The notes under the pieces are model-generated. The model saw only the letters and a list, made by a program, of their open reading frames with translations. It ran no database searches and had not been told where the DNA came from. The translations under genes were made by a program, and so were the position numbers. This document shows, piece by piece, positions 41,328-49,983 of a stretch of DNA of 64,000 bases; positions within the stretch are counted from its first letter, which is position 1, and the number at the start of each line of letters is the position of its first letter. This DNA is from Fructobacillus durionis (lineage in GTDB: Bacteria; Bacillota; Bacilli; Lactobacillales; Lactobacillaceae), in NCBI RefSeq assembly GCF_900112405.1, contig NZ_FOLI01000001.1, forward strand, positions 496,001 to 560,000, given 5' to 3'.

Positions 41328-41616
41328 TTTCAAAAAGCTCTTTTCGGGCTTGCTGATGATCAACGTATTCGTAAAGTTCCTCGTAGAAACTGGGGTCAAT
41401 CGCCTGCGAGAAAGCCTTTTCAAAGACGCGCTTTGCTTGCGCTTCCTTAGCCACTTCACGGTCTAAGGAAATGTAAGCGCCACGGCCATTCTTCTTACCA
41501 GTTGGATCTAAGAAAACTTCGCCTTCTTTATTCTTAACGACCCGGACAAGGTCTTTCTTTGCCACCATTTCGCCAGTGACAATGTCTTTTCGCATCGGAA
41601 TTTTCCGTGTCTTCAT
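41314..41616 (-). CDS. ylxR: YlxR (DUF448) nucleic-acid-binding protein
   Basis: A 100-residue basic protein. RKIPMRKDIVTGEMVAKKDLVRVV and the motif DPTGKKNGRGAYISLD (conserved GRGAY) define the YlxR family. A role in RNA binding or as a regulator has been proposed in the family. It overlaps ylxQ by 14 bases, and nusA ends 17 bases upstream. Confidence 0.94.
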   Translation of the reverse strand: MKTRKIPMRKDIVTGEMVAKKDLVRVVKNKEGEVFLDPTGKKNGRGAYISLDREVAKEAQAKRVFEKAFSQAIDPSFYEELYEYVDHQQARKELFENEQD

Positions 41617-41633
41617 GAGGCACCTCCAAGAAA

Positions 41634-42812
41634 TTAGATTTCAGGATTTTCTTCGTTATCATCTGCGACCATAGCATCAACGCTATCGTCAACATCTGTA
41701 TCAGTGGCTTCATCAGCTGCTTTATCAAAGGAATCATCTGAAGCTTCATCCATTGATACAGCCAAATCATTAGCTTCTGATTCAGGCTTAATGTCAATCT
41801 TAACGCCTGTCAAACGGGCAGCCAAACGGGCGTTTTGTCCCTTCTTACCGATTGCCAATGACAACTGGTCGTCTGGAACGATAACCGTTACGGCTTGGTC
41901 GTTTTCAGGGTCAAAGATAACATCCGTTACTTCAGCAGGGTTCAAAGCGTTGGCGATGTACTGTGCTTCGTCTTCCACCCATTCCACGATGTCCATGTGC
42001 TCGCCACCTAATTCGGTAACAACAGCTTGAACACGGGCACCACGCTGACCAACGAGGGCACCAACTGGGTCCAAGTCAGAATCGTGCGTGTAAACAGCAA
42101 TCTTTGAACGGTCACCGGCTTCACGGGCAACGGAAACAATTTCCACAGTTCCATCGTATACTTCAGGCACTTCTTGTTCAAACAAACGCTTAACCAAGTC
42201 AGGTGCCGTACGTGATACAAAGATTTGTGGTCCCTTCAAGGAATCATCAACCTTTGATACCAAAACCTTGATGCGGTCACGCATACGGTAGGTCTCATTT
42301 GGCATTTGGTCACCAGCCGTCATGACGGCTTCTTGCTTACCTGGCAACATCACGTACAAGAAACGGTTGTCTTGACGTTCTACTTCACCGGTAATGATTT
42401 CGCCTTCATAATCCTTGTAACGGTTATAAACGGCCTGACGAGTTGCTTCACGCATCTTTTGAACGATAACCTGCTTAGCGGCTTGCGCTGCCATACGGCC
42501 AAAGTCCTTAGGTGTTACGTCGAAACGGATTTCGTCACCTGGTTCGTAAGCCTTGTTAATTGCCAAGGCGTCCGTCAAGGAAATTTCTGTATCAGGGTCC
42601 AAGAGGTCTTCATCAAGCACAACGGTCTTCACCTGCTTGATAGTCATCTTGCCCTTCTTGTCGTCAAATGTTGCTTCAACGTTTTGGTTGGCGTTGTATT
42701 GCTTCTTGTAAGCGGCCTTCAAGGCGTTTTCCAAGGCTTCAACAACGACGTCGCGGTCAATACCACGCTCCGCTTCCAAGGCGTCTAATGCTTGTACTAG
42801 TTCTTTACTCAT
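41634..42812 (-). CDS. nusA: Transcription termination/antitermination protein NusA
   Basis: RNA polymerase-binding factor that promotes pausing and termination. The 392-residue protein has the N-terminal polymerase-binding domain (LVQALDALEAERGIDRDVV), an S1 domain (GEIITGEVERQDNRFLYVML) and two KH domains (VGALVGQRGARVQAV, IGKKGQNARLAARLTG). The last 45 residues are strongly acidic and low complexity (EASDDSFDKAADEATDTDVD). I used the ATG at 42810-42812, seven bases after GGAG; the ATG two codons earlier is too close. A terminator-like hairpin in the operon leader may let NusA control itself. Confidence 0.96.
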   Translation of the reverse strand: MSKELVQALDALEAERGIDRDVVVEALENALKAAYKKQYNANQNVEATFDDKKGKMTIKQVKTVVLDEDLLDPDTEISLTDALAINKAYEPGDEIRFDVTPKDFGRMAAQAAKQVIVQKMREATRQAVYNRYKDYEGEIITGEVERQDNRFLYVMLPGKQEAVMTAGDQMPNETYRMRDRIKVLVSKVDDSLKGPQIFVSRTAPDLVKRLFEQEVPEVYDGTVEIVSVAREAGDRSKIAVYTHDSDLDPVGALVGQRGARVQAVVTELGGEHMDIVEWVEDEAQYIANALNPAEVTDVIFDPENDQAVTVIVPDDQLSLAIGKKGQNARLAARLTGVKIDIKPESEANDLAVSMDEASDDSFDKAADEATDTDVDDSVDAMVADDNEENPEI

Positions 42813-42835
42813 GTGCATACTCCACTGTTAACTAA

Positions 42836-43312
42836 TTAAAACTGGACAGAGACAACGGCTTTGGCAATTTCGTCGAAGGTAAAAGTCTTGTCTTCCCCAT
42901 CAACTGTCAAAGTCAACTTCGAATCATCGAGCTGGCTAATTTCGCCAGTCCACTTCTTTTGGCCATCCTTTGCGGCAAAGAGCGCGATGGTGATTGGATC
43001 ACCCGCCTCCTTAGCCCATGCAAAATGCCAAGGTTCATTCAATGCCCGGTCCATACCTGGAGAGGCAATATCTAGCATGTATTCACCAGGAACTGGGTCA
43101 ACTTCGGCCGTATCAAGGGCTTCGTTCACCGCCTGTGTAAATTCGGTAATCTGCGCCATGGAAATGTTCTCATGATTAGGCAGATCAACTAAGAGCTCAA
43201 CTGTTTTTTGTCCACCAATCTTCTTGATTGACAGGTCCCACAAAAGGAGTCCCTGTTTATCAATGATTGGCTGAACGATATCAACAAGGGCTTGGTTCTT
43301 TGCTTGCACCAT
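42836..43312 (-). CDS. rimP: Ribosome maturation factor RimP
   Basis: Assembly factor for the 30S subunit. The 158-residue protein shows the two RimP domains, with LLLWDLSIKKIGGQKTVELL and the signature EYMLDIASPGMDRALN followed by the C-terminal SH3-like domain (KKWTGEISQLDDSKLTLTV). First gene of the rimP-nusA-ylxR-ylxQ-infB-rbfA operon. The ribosome-binding site is GAAGGGAG. Confidence 0.95.
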   Translation of the reverse strand: MVQAKNQALVDIVQPIIDKQGLLLWDLSIKKIGGQKTVELLVDLPNHENISMAQITEFTQAVNEALDTAEVDPVPGEYMLDIASPGMDRALNEPWHFAWAKEAGDPITIALFAAKDGQKKWTGEISQLDDSKLTLTVDGEDKTFTFDEIAKAVVSVQF

Positions 43313-43338
43313 TTATCGCTCCCTTCCTATTTCTTGCC

Positions 43339-43380
43339 ATAAAAAATGAGCCGGTCAAATGTTCTCGACCCGCTCATTTA
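43339..43380 (-). terminator. Terminator-like hairpin in the rimP-nusA leader
   Basis: On the minus strand TGAGCGGGTC, a loop and GACCGGCTCA, with one mismatch, are followed by TTTTTTATGG. It lies after the operon promoter (43404-43432) and before rimP, so it is a leader attenuator and not the terminator of rpsN, which has its own at 43444-43474. Confidence 0.8.
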
Positions 43381-43403
43381 CGACTGTAAATTAACTTACC
43401 TCT

Positions 43404-43432
43404 ATAATAGTTGATTTACGGCCGAAAAGCAA
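43404..43432 (-). promoter_or_regulatory. Promoter of the rimP-nusA-infB operon
   Basis: On the minus strand TTGCTT, a 17-base spacer and TATTAT. Confidence 0.65.
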
Positions 43433-43443
43433 GGAGGTAAAGA

Positions 43444-43474
43444 AAAAACCACAGCAGCAAGGCTGTGGTTTTAA
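43444..43474 (-). terminator. Terminator after rpsN
   Basis: On the minus strand AAAACCACAGC, CTTGCT and GCTGTGGTTTTTTC, directly after the rpsN stop. Confidence 0.9.
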
Positions 43475-43480
43475 TTTAAT

Positions 43481-43750
43481 TTACCAAGAAGCCTTGCGGA
43501 CACCAGGAATCTGACCCTTGTGTGCTAATTGGCGGAAGTTCAAACGTGACATTCCGAATTCACGCATATATCCGTGAGGACGGCCATCGATACGGTCACG
43601 GTTGTGTACACGTACAGGTGATGAATCCTTTGGCAACTTTGCCAAACCGATGTAGTCACCAGCAGCCTTCAAAGCAGCACGCTTGTCAGCGTACTTGGCA
43701 ACCAATGCTTCACGTTGCTTTGCCTTTGCAATCTTTGATTTCTTAGCCAT
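43481..43750 (-). CDS. rpsN: 30S ribosomal protein S14, zinc-independent type
   Basis: An 89-residue S14 with [22 protein letters not shown] at the N-terminus, [19 protein letters not shown] and the end GVRKASW. It is longer than the 61-residue zinc form and has no CxxC pairs, so it is the zinc-free paralogue type. Its start overlaps the rpmG stop (TAATG). A zinc-containing S14 would be expected in the S10/spc ribosomal operon elsewhere, if this organism keeps both. Confidence 0.95.
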   Translation of the reverse strand: MAKKSKIAKAKQREALVAKYADKRAALKAAGDYIGLAKLPKDSSPVRVHNRDRIDGRPHGYMREFGMSRLNFRQLAHKGQIPGVRKASW

Positions 43751-43899
43751 TACTTGATCTCCTTAAACGTTACAACTTTACGAAGTTTTGGTGAGTACTT
43801 CTTCAACTCCAAACGGTCAGGCGTGTTACGACGGTTCTTTGACGTCAAGTAAATACGCTCTCCAGTTTCATCATTGCCTAATACGACATGAATACGCAT
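43750..43899 (-). CDS. rpmG: 50S ribosomal protein L33, cysteine-free type
   Basis: A 49-residue protein reading [20 protein letters not shown] then [19 protein letters not shown] and [10 protein letters not shown], a clear L33. All four zinc-ligand cysteines are absent, so it is the zinc-independent form. It overlaps rpsN by one base (TAATG). The ribosome-binding site is GAGGAG before the ATG at 43897-43899. Confidence 0.95.
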   Translation of the reverse strand: MRIHVVLGNDETGERIYLTSKNRRNTPDRLELKKYSPKLRKVVTFKEIK

Positions 43900-43964
43900 A
43901 GTCCTAGCTCCTCAGTTTTTAGAATTTTTGATAAAAATTTATTTGCTTGTCAATACAAAATAGT

Positions 43965-43993
43965 ATTATACATGCTTGTTTCTAGACTGTAAA
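43965..43993 (-). promoter_or_regulatory. Promoter of rpmG-rpsN
   Basis: On the minus strand TTTACA, a 17-base spacer and TATAAT. I saw no Zur-type palindrome around it. A weak AACTTTT/AAAAGTT hairpin at about 44008-44026 may end ppaC transcription. Confidence 0.75.
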
Positions 43994-44039
43994 GGGGTCT
44001 CTTTAACTTTTCTTAAAAAAGTTTTACCCAATCCACAAC

Positions 44040-44945
44040 TTAGAATTGTGATTCCAATGGAGGAACCACTTGCTTCTTACGTGACACAACACCAGGTAGG
44101 TCGATAACGTTGTCAACAAGGTTCTTGTCGAAGGCGTTTTCAACAGCTGCTGCCACATCACCAAGGTAAATAGCCTTTGAATTTGAGTTCAAGATGTCAG
44201 TGATAACCAACAAGAAGTTTTCGTATCCAGAAGCCTTCATCGCCTTTTCCAAATCAGCTTGACGCTTCAAAACGTCGTCAATGTCAACCGTGTTAACTTG
44301 ACCGATACGGAAGTCATGACCACCCATTGTAAAGGACTTTGCATCCCCTTCCAACAAGTCTTCGTCAGACTTCTTAGAAAGATCAGTTCCGGCCTTCAGC
44401 ATTGCCAAACCGTAGGCTTCGATATCATCGATACCAGCCATCTTAGCCAATTCAGGCAAAGCTTCGCGGTCAACATCAGTAGTGGTTGGGCTCTTCAACA
44501 ACAATGTATCTGAAATCAAACCAGATGCCAACATTCCAGCAATCTTAGCAGGAATTGTCAAACCAGCTTGCTTGTATTCGTAATACAAGATGGTTGAAAC
44601 AGAACCCCAAGGCTTTGCAGTAATGTACAAAGGCGTTGCGTTCTGGAAGTTGAACTTGTGGTGGTCGTAGATGCCGTAGACCGTTACATCAGCTAAGTTA
44701 TCAACTGACTGTGCGGCTTCGTTGTGGTCAACCAAAACAACTTGTTCAGTGGTTGCCTTATCAATAACTGGTAGGGCTTCCAACTTAAAGTAATCCAACG
44801 CAAATTGTGTTTCTGCATTTGGCTTACCTTGAGCAACAGCCTCGGTATCCAAACCTTGCTGCGCCAACAAGTCAGCAGCTCCCATTGCAGAAGCAACTGT
44901 ATCCATATCAGGACTCTTGTGTCCAAAAACTTGAATCTTTGCCAT
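44040..44945 (-). CDS. ppaC: Manganese-dependent inorganic pyrophosphatase
   Basis: Family II pyrophosphatase of the DHH superfamily, hydrolysing pyrophosphate with Mn2+. The 301-residue protein has IQVFGHKSPDMDTVASAM (metal-binding His and Asp), VLVDHNEAAQSV, IYDHHKFNF (the DHH motif) and the C-terminal DHHA2 domain ending VVSRKKQVVPPLESQF. Length is normal. Single gene; a TACAAT box lies near 44985 on the minus strand without a clear -35. Confidence 0.96.
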   Translation of the reverse strand: MAKIQVFGHKSPDMDTVASAMGAADLLAQQGLDTEAVAQGKPNAETQFALDYFKLEALPVIDKATTEQVVLVDHNEAAQSVDNLADVTVYGIYDHHKFNFQNATPLYITAKPWGSVSTILYYEYKQAGLTIPAKIAGMLASGLISDTLLLKSPTTTDVDREALPELAKMAGIDDIEAYGLAMLKAGTDLSKKSDEDLLEGDAKSFTMGGHDFRIGQVNTVDIDDVLKRQADLEKAMKASGYENFLLVITDILNSNSKAIYLGDVAAAVENAFDKNLVDNVIDLPGVVSRKKQVVPPLESQF

Positions 44946-44997
44946 GATTATTTCTCCTCAATTGCGGTTACCCGCTTCCAATTCATCCCTATTGTAT

Positions 44998-45032
44998 CAA
45001 GAAGGACTAGACTTTTTCTAGTCTTCTTCTAA
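44998..45032 (-). terminator. Hairpin at the parC 3' end
   Basis: On the minus strand AAGAAGACTAG, a short loop and CTAGTCCTTCTT pair with one bulge. It includes the parC stop codon; the T-run after it is weak, so confidence is moderate. Confidence 0.55.
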
Positions 45033-47447
45033 ATTCAAAGCCTTAATTGACTTAGCCTGACCATCAGACGATGGATTCAACAGGGCCGAGCCATTTGCCG
45101 TGCGGTTTGATAGGCCGTGATCTTGTAACTGAATGTCAAAGGTCTTTAAGCGGTCCGTTTCAATACGCAAGGCACCTTGGTCTGCCGGAATGGCCGTTGC
45201 TGCAGCAACAGCGTAGTGCACCGTTTTACGTGGTGACAAAATCTGCATTCCCTTGTTTGCTCGGTGGGATTCTGAAATCTCATCCAAGCGGGAATACTTA
45301 AAGGTTCCCTGGTTGGTAACCAAGGCCAAGTAGGCCAACTTATCATCAAGTACAAGGGCCGTAATGATTCGGTCATCATCAGCAAGCTTCATTGCCTTAA
45401 CACCGGCTGTACGGGCACCGACAACGGGCACCTCATCAGCGGCAAAGCGCAACGCCAATCCAGATTCAGAAACCGTCATGATTTCCTGCTTTTCAGAAAC
45501 CGGCGCAACCGTCACCATTCGTGAATCGTCGGTCTTCAGCTTCATCACGGTTGCAGACTTCTTCTTGTATGACTTTGGAATCAAATCCTTCAAGACAGAC
45601 TGCTTAATGTAGCCATCGTTTGAGGCCATTAACAAAGTCTTCTCGCTCTCAGGGTCCTTAATCACCATGGCCGACAAGATGGTCTCATCGGGGTTCCAGT
45701 TGCTCAAAGTCTGTGAGAAGTGCTCCCCTGGTTCCTTCCATTTGAAATCGGCAATCTCGTATACCGGACGGTAAATCAGATTACCCATGTTGGTGAAGGC
45801 CAGAAGGTGCTCCGTTGTATTCACTGTTTCGTTCAAAATAATCGGATCATCTTCAGCTAAGCCGTTATCATCCGCAGACGCCTTGAATGAACGCAGTGAT
45901 GAACGCTTAACGTAACCGTTTTGTGAAAGCAACAAACGAACGTTTTCGTCTGGAACCGTCACGGCCGTATCGATGACCAAGGATTCAATCTTATCCTCAA
46001 TGACCGTCATACGATCTGTGGCGTATTCCTTTGATACTTCACGCAATTCCTTACGAATCACATTGTGCAAAGCAGCCGTTTCGTTCAAAATCTTTTCAAG
46101 TTCGGCAATCTTCTTTGCCAAAGCGTCGTGCTCGTCTTGCAACTGGGTGACATCAGTATTGGTCAAGCGGTACAACTGCAAAGTCACAATGGCTTCCGCC
46201 TGTGGCTTGGTGAAGTCATACTGGTCAATCAAATTCTGAGTGGCATCCTTGCGATTCTTTGATGAACGAATCGTTTGAACAACTTCGTCCAGAATAGAAA
46301 GCATTCGGATGAGTCCCTCAACGATGTGCTGACGGGCCTGAGCCTTCTTCAAATCGTAGGCTGAACGCTTCAAGACCACTTCCTTACGGAAGTCCAAGAA
46401 GGCGTTCAAACCGTTTTGCAAAGTCACCAAAACAGGACGTTGGTCGTGAATGGCCACCATGTTGAAGTTGTATGAAACCTGCAAATCGGTCTTCTTAAAG
46501 AGGTAAGTCAGGATACCATCGGCTGATGCATCCTTAGTCAATTCAATGACAATGGACATCCCCTCACGGTCCGATTCATCACGAACTTCAGAGATACCTG
46601 CCACTTCCTTGTTCAAACGAATGCCGTCAATCTTAGCAACCAAGTTTGACTTAACCACTTCATAAGGAATCTCAGTGATTTCAATCTTTTGCTTACCACC
46701 CTTGAGTGGTGTGACTTCCGTCTTTGAACGGACAACGACACGGCCACGGCCCGTTTCATAGGCTTGCTTGATACCATCCAACCCCTGGATGATACCACCG
46801 GTTGGAAAGTCCGGTCCCTTCACGAATTCCATCAACTTATCCAGGCTTGCACCAGGATGGTCCAAGAGGTAAATCAAGGCGTCGTTAATTTCTTTTAGGT
46901 TATGTGGGGGAATATCCGTAGCATAACCGGCAGATATCCCCGTTGCCCCGTTCACAAAGAGGTTTGGAATACGGGAAGGTACAACCGTTGGTTCGTAGGT
47001 CGTATCATCGAAGTTCAAAACCATTTCCACCGTGTCCTGAGCAAGGTCACGAAGGATTTCACCGGTAATCTTCGACAAACGTGATTCGGTATAACGCATC
47101 GCAGCGGCCGGGTCGTTATCGACCGAACCGTTGTTTCCGTTCATATCAATCAATGGTTCACGGACTTTCCAACTCTGTGAAAGTCGGACCATCGCGTCGT
47201 AAATTGAAGAATCACCGTGGGGGTGAAAGTTACCCATGATGTTACCAACCGCCTTAGCGGACTTACGGTATGGGTGATCATAAGTGTTTGAATCCTGATC
47301 CATCGCATACAGAATACGACGCTGAACAGGCTTGAGTCCATCACGAATATCAGGAAGGGCTCGCTCTTGAATAATATACTTCGAATAGCGTCCGAAGCGT
47401 TCGCCCATGACGGCTTCTAATGAAAGCTCGGTAATGCGGTCTGCCAT
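45018..47447 (-). CDS. parC: DNA topoisomerase IV subunit A
   Basis: Breaks and rejoins DNA to unlink daughter chromosomes, with ParE. The 809-residue protein has the start RITELSLEAVMGERFGRYSK, the quinolone-determining region GNFHPHGDSSIYDAMVRLSQ, the catalytic Tyr in AAAMRYTESRL, and C-terminal beta-pinwheel repeats. The quinolone-region Ser residues look wild type. It starts 30 bases after parE. Gram-positive type (GrlA) rather than GyrA by its neighbour. Confidence 0.96.
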   Translation of the reverse strand: MADRITELSLEAVMGERFGRYSKYIIQERALPDIRDGLKPVQRRILYAMDQDSNTYDHPYRKSAKAVGNIMGNFHPHGDSSIYDAMVRLSQSWKVREPLIDMNGNNGSVDNDPAAAMRYTESRLSKITGEILRDLAQDTVEMVLNFDDTTYEPTVVPSRIPNLFVNGATGISAGYATDIPPHNLKEINDALIYLLDHPGASLDKLMEFVKGPDFPTGGIIQGLDGIKQAYETGRGRVVVRSKTEVTPLKGGKQKIEITEIPYEVVKSNLVAKIDGIRLNKEVAGISEVRDESDREGMSIVIELTKDASADGILTYLFKKTDLQVSYNFNMVAIHDQRPVLVTLQNGLNAFLDFRKEVVLKRSAYDLKKAQARQHIVEGLIRMLSILDEVVQTIRSSKNRKDATQNLIDQYDFTKPQAEAIVTLQLYRLTNTDVTQLQDEHDALAKKIAELEKILNETAALHNVIRKELREVSKEYATDRMTVIEDKIESLVIDTAVTVPDENVRLLLSQNGYVKRSSLRSFKASADDNGLAEDDPIILNETVNTTEHLLAFTNMGNLIYRPVYEIADFKWKEPGEHFSQTLSNWNPDETILSAMVIKDPESEKTLLMASNDGYIKQSVLKDLIPKSYKKKSATVMKLKTDDSRMVTVAPVSEKQEIMTVSESGLALRFAADEVPVVGARTAGVKAMKLADDDRIITALVLDDKLAYLALVTNQGTFKYSRLDEISESHRANKGMQILSPRKTVHYAVAAATAIPADQGALRIETDRLKTFDIQLQDHGLSNRTANGSALLNPSSDGQAKSIKALNLEED

Positions 47448-47477
47448 GTGAGCAATTCCCTATCCTTTCGTAATCAA

Positions 47478-49742
47478 TTAAAACAAATCCAAGTTCTCGA
47501 AGTTTTCGGGAGCTTTTTTACTATCGTCCTTAGCCGTTTTATCAGAAGCAGGCTTACTTGGAGACTTTTCAGCCTTTGGCTTTTCCTCAGTCGCTACTTT
47601 CTTATCAGTAGACTTACTTTCTAAGACTTTAGATTCAGCTTCTTTCTTTTCCTTAGTCGCAATCTTCTCGGCTTCGGCACGTTCTGCCTTAGCGGCAGGA
47701 CTGTTCGCAGCAACACGGGCGATTTCATCGATTTCGCTTTCACCGTGTGGGTCCTTACCAGCCATTACCTGGTCAAAGACCTGCTTTGAATCAGAACCAC
47801 CGGCCACATTATCCAAAATGGAGCCTTCTTCTTCAAGGGTAAATTGCACGTTCTTTTCAATCCACTGACGACGAGGATCAACCTTATCCCCCATCAGAGT
47901 TGTCACGCGCTTTTCAGCTAACATGGCATCCCCAATTTTGACACGAATCAAAGTACGTGATTCTGGGTCCATTGTCGTTTCCCAAAGGAGCGTGGCATTC
48001 ATTTCACCAAGACCCTTGAAACGAGTTAACTCGTACTTTGTTTTCGCTTCTGACGTCACCTTGGCCAACTCATCGTTTGTCCAGGCAAAGTCGTCCGCCT
48101 TCTTGCCGCGGTACTTCACACGGTATAGTGGTGGCAAAGCGATGTAAACCTTCCCCGCTTCGACCAATGGTCGCATGTAGTTATAGAAGAAGGTCAGCAA
48201 AAGTGTTTGAATGTGGGCCCCATCGTCATCGGCATCGGTCATGATAATGACTTTGTCAAAGGCGGCGTTCTTGATGTTGAAGTCTGGGCCAACCCCTGCG
48301 CCAATGGCGTAAATCAGAGTTGAAAGCTCTTCGTTCTTCAACAAATCCACTAACTTAGCCTTCTGCGTGTTCAAGACTTTTCCACGCAATGGCAAGATGG
48401 CCTGGAACTTACGATCACGTCCCTGCTTAGCAGAACCACCGGCTGAATCACCCTCGACCAAGAACAATTCGTTCTTGTCGGCGTTCTTCGACTGAGCGGG
48501 CGCTAGCTTACCAGAAAGCAAACGTTCTTTCTTCCCCTTGGACTTGCCAGTTCGCGACTCTTCACGAGCCTTACGAGCAGCCTCACGGGCTTCACGTGCA
48601 CGGAGGGCCTTGCGGACAATCTTCTGTCCGAAGTCCCCGTTTTCAAGCAAGAAACGAGCCAAGGTATCGTTCACAACGGAATCAACAGCCCCACGGGCCT
48701 CGGTTGTTCCCAACTTATCCTTCGTCTGCCCTTCGAACTGCAAAATTTCTTCTGGCACACGCAAAGAGATAACCGCTGACAAACCTTCACGAACATCAGA
48801 ACCTTCTAAGTTCTTATCCTTGTCCTTCAAGAGGTTCACACGGCGTGCGTATTCATTAAAAGCCTTCGTCCATGCTGAACGGAATCCCATTTCGTGGGTT
48901 CCACCGTCCTGGGTACGGACATTGTTAACAAAGGAAAGCAGCGTTTCGGAATAACCATCGTTATACTGAGCAGCGACATCAACCACGATTCCGTCAGACT
49001 TTCCTTCAAAAGTCATAACAGGACCAAGGCCTTCCTTCTCTTCGTTCAAGAATTCAACGAAGGAGTGCAAACCGTGATCATAGTGGTAAATTTCTTGGCG
49101 GGCAGGTGAGACACGCTTATCCGTAAGAGTAAACTTCACACCTGACATCAAGAAAGCCGCTTCACGCAAACGTTCCGCTAAGGTATCAAACTTAAAGACC
49201 GTTGTGGAAAAGATTGAAGCATCGGGCTTAAAAGTCACAGTTGTTCCCGTGTGGTCCTTGGTTGGTCCCAAATCCACAAGGGTTCCGATTGGCTTTCCAC
49301 CCTTTTCAAAACTTTCTTCGAATCGGTGCCCTTCACGGACAATGGAAACCTTCAATGATTCTGACAAAGCGTTAACAACGGATGAACCAACACCGTGTAG
49401 TCCACCAGAAGTAGCATAACCACCCTGTCCGAACTTTCCACCGGCGTGTAACACCGTCAGGATAACTTCAGGCGTTGGCTTACCAGATGAGTGCATCCCC
49501 ACTGGCATTCCACGTCCTTGGTCGGAAACGGTAATAGCATTATTTTCTTCAATGGTAACTTCGATATCATCACCATAGCCACCAAGTGCCTCATCGACGG
49601 CGTTGTCGACAATTTCATATACCAGGTGGTGGAGACCACGGCCATCAGTTGAACCAATGTACATTCCAGGTCGCTTACGAACGGCCTCGAGCCCCTCTAG
49701 GATTTTAATCGAATCTGCATCGTAATGTCTTTGCTCTGTCAC
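47478..49742 (-). CDS. parE: DNA topoisomerase IV subunit B, with long charged tail
   Basis: ATPase subunit of topoisomerase IV. The 754-residue protein shows the GHKL ATPase (LEAVRKRPGMYIGSTDGRG, DNAVDEALGGY, GGLHGVGSSVVNALS), the TOPRIM motif LFLVEGDSAGGSAKQGRDR with DADDDG, and the C-terminal QWIEKNVQFTLEEE. After this a tail of about 109 Lys/Glu/Ala/Ser-rich residues follows, ending NFENLDLF, which is unusual. I chose the GTG at 49740-49742 (AAAGGA eight bases upstream); the ATG three codons earlier abuts that site. Confidence 0.95.
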   Translation of the reverse strand: MTEQRHYDADSIKILEGLEAVRKRPGMYIGSTDGRGLHHLVYEIVDNAVDEALGGYGDDIEVTIEENNAITVSDQGRGMPVGMHSSGKPTPEVILTVLHAGGKFGQGGYATSGGLHGVGSSVVNALSESLKVSIVREGHRFEESFEKGGKPIGTLVDLGPTKDHTGTTVTFKPDASIFSTTVFKFDTLAERLREAAFLMSGVKFTLTDKRVSPARQEIYHYDHGLHSFVEFLNEEKEGLGPVMTFEGKSDGIVVDVAAQYNDGYSETLLSFVNNVRTQDGGTHEMGFRSAWTKAFNEYARRVNLLKDKDKNLEGSDVREGLSAVISLRVPEEILQFEGQTKDKLGTTEARGAVDSVVNDTLARFLLENGDFGQKIVRKALRAREAREAARKAREESRTGKSKGKKERLLSGKLAPAQSKNADKNELFLVEGDSAGGSAKQGRDRKFQAILPLRGKVLNTQKAKLVDLLKNEELSTLIYAIGAGVGPDFNIKNAAFDKVIIMTDADDDGAHIQTLLLTFFYNYMRPLVEAGKVYIALPPLYRVKYRGKKADDFAWTNDELAKVTSEAKTKYELTRFKGLGEMNATLLWETTMDPESRTLIRVKIGDAMLAEKRVTTLMGDKVDPRRQWIEKNVQFTLEEEGSILDNVAGGSDSKQVFDQVMAGKDPHGESEIDEIARVAANSPAAKAERAEAEKIATKEKKEAESKVLESKSTDKKVATEEKPKAEKSPSKPASDKTAKDDSKKAPENFENLDLF

Positions 49743-49768
49743 AGTGATCATCCTTTTTTCTTCGTATT

Positions 49769-49797
49769 CCAAAAGTCGGGGGTCCCCCTACTTTTGG
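49769..49797. repeat. Large palindrome in the parE leader
   Basis: CCAAAAGTCGGGGG (49769-49782), one base, and CCCCCTACTTTTGG (49784-49797) are complementary except at one position. No T-run follows on either strand. In the parE transcript it would form a hairpin beginning a few bases after the predicted start. Confidence 0.8.
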
Positions 49798-49808
49798 CAA
49801 TCTACTTT

Positions 49809-49837
49809 ATAATAGATTAAAATTTAAAAACTGACAA
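49809..49837 (-). promoter_or_regulatory. Promoter of parE-parC
   Basis: On the minus strand TTGTCA, a 17-base spacer and TATTAT, just upstream of the palindrome at 49769-49797. The rest of the gap to plsY is AT-rich; a TGG-TAAAAT extended -10 for plsY lies near 49940-49950. Confidence 0.68.
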
Positions 49838-49983
49838 CAAAAAATATTGCCACCACTCCGATTTTTTTAATCCCTTTTCGATTCATTCCCCCATTTTTAA
49901 GCGAAATAAAAGTCTTCTTTAGAACCAAACTTGCCACCATGTGGTAAAATATTACCTGCTGTTTCAAAAAGGAGTTTTTACCC

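Noticed and set aside
42306-42788. 160-codon plus-strand frame opposite nusA
   Set aside because: Antisense of conserved NusA sequence without a ribosome-binding site.
43900-44000. Zur operator upstream of rpmG-rpsN
   Set aside because: No palindrome resembling the Zur box is visible around the promoter.
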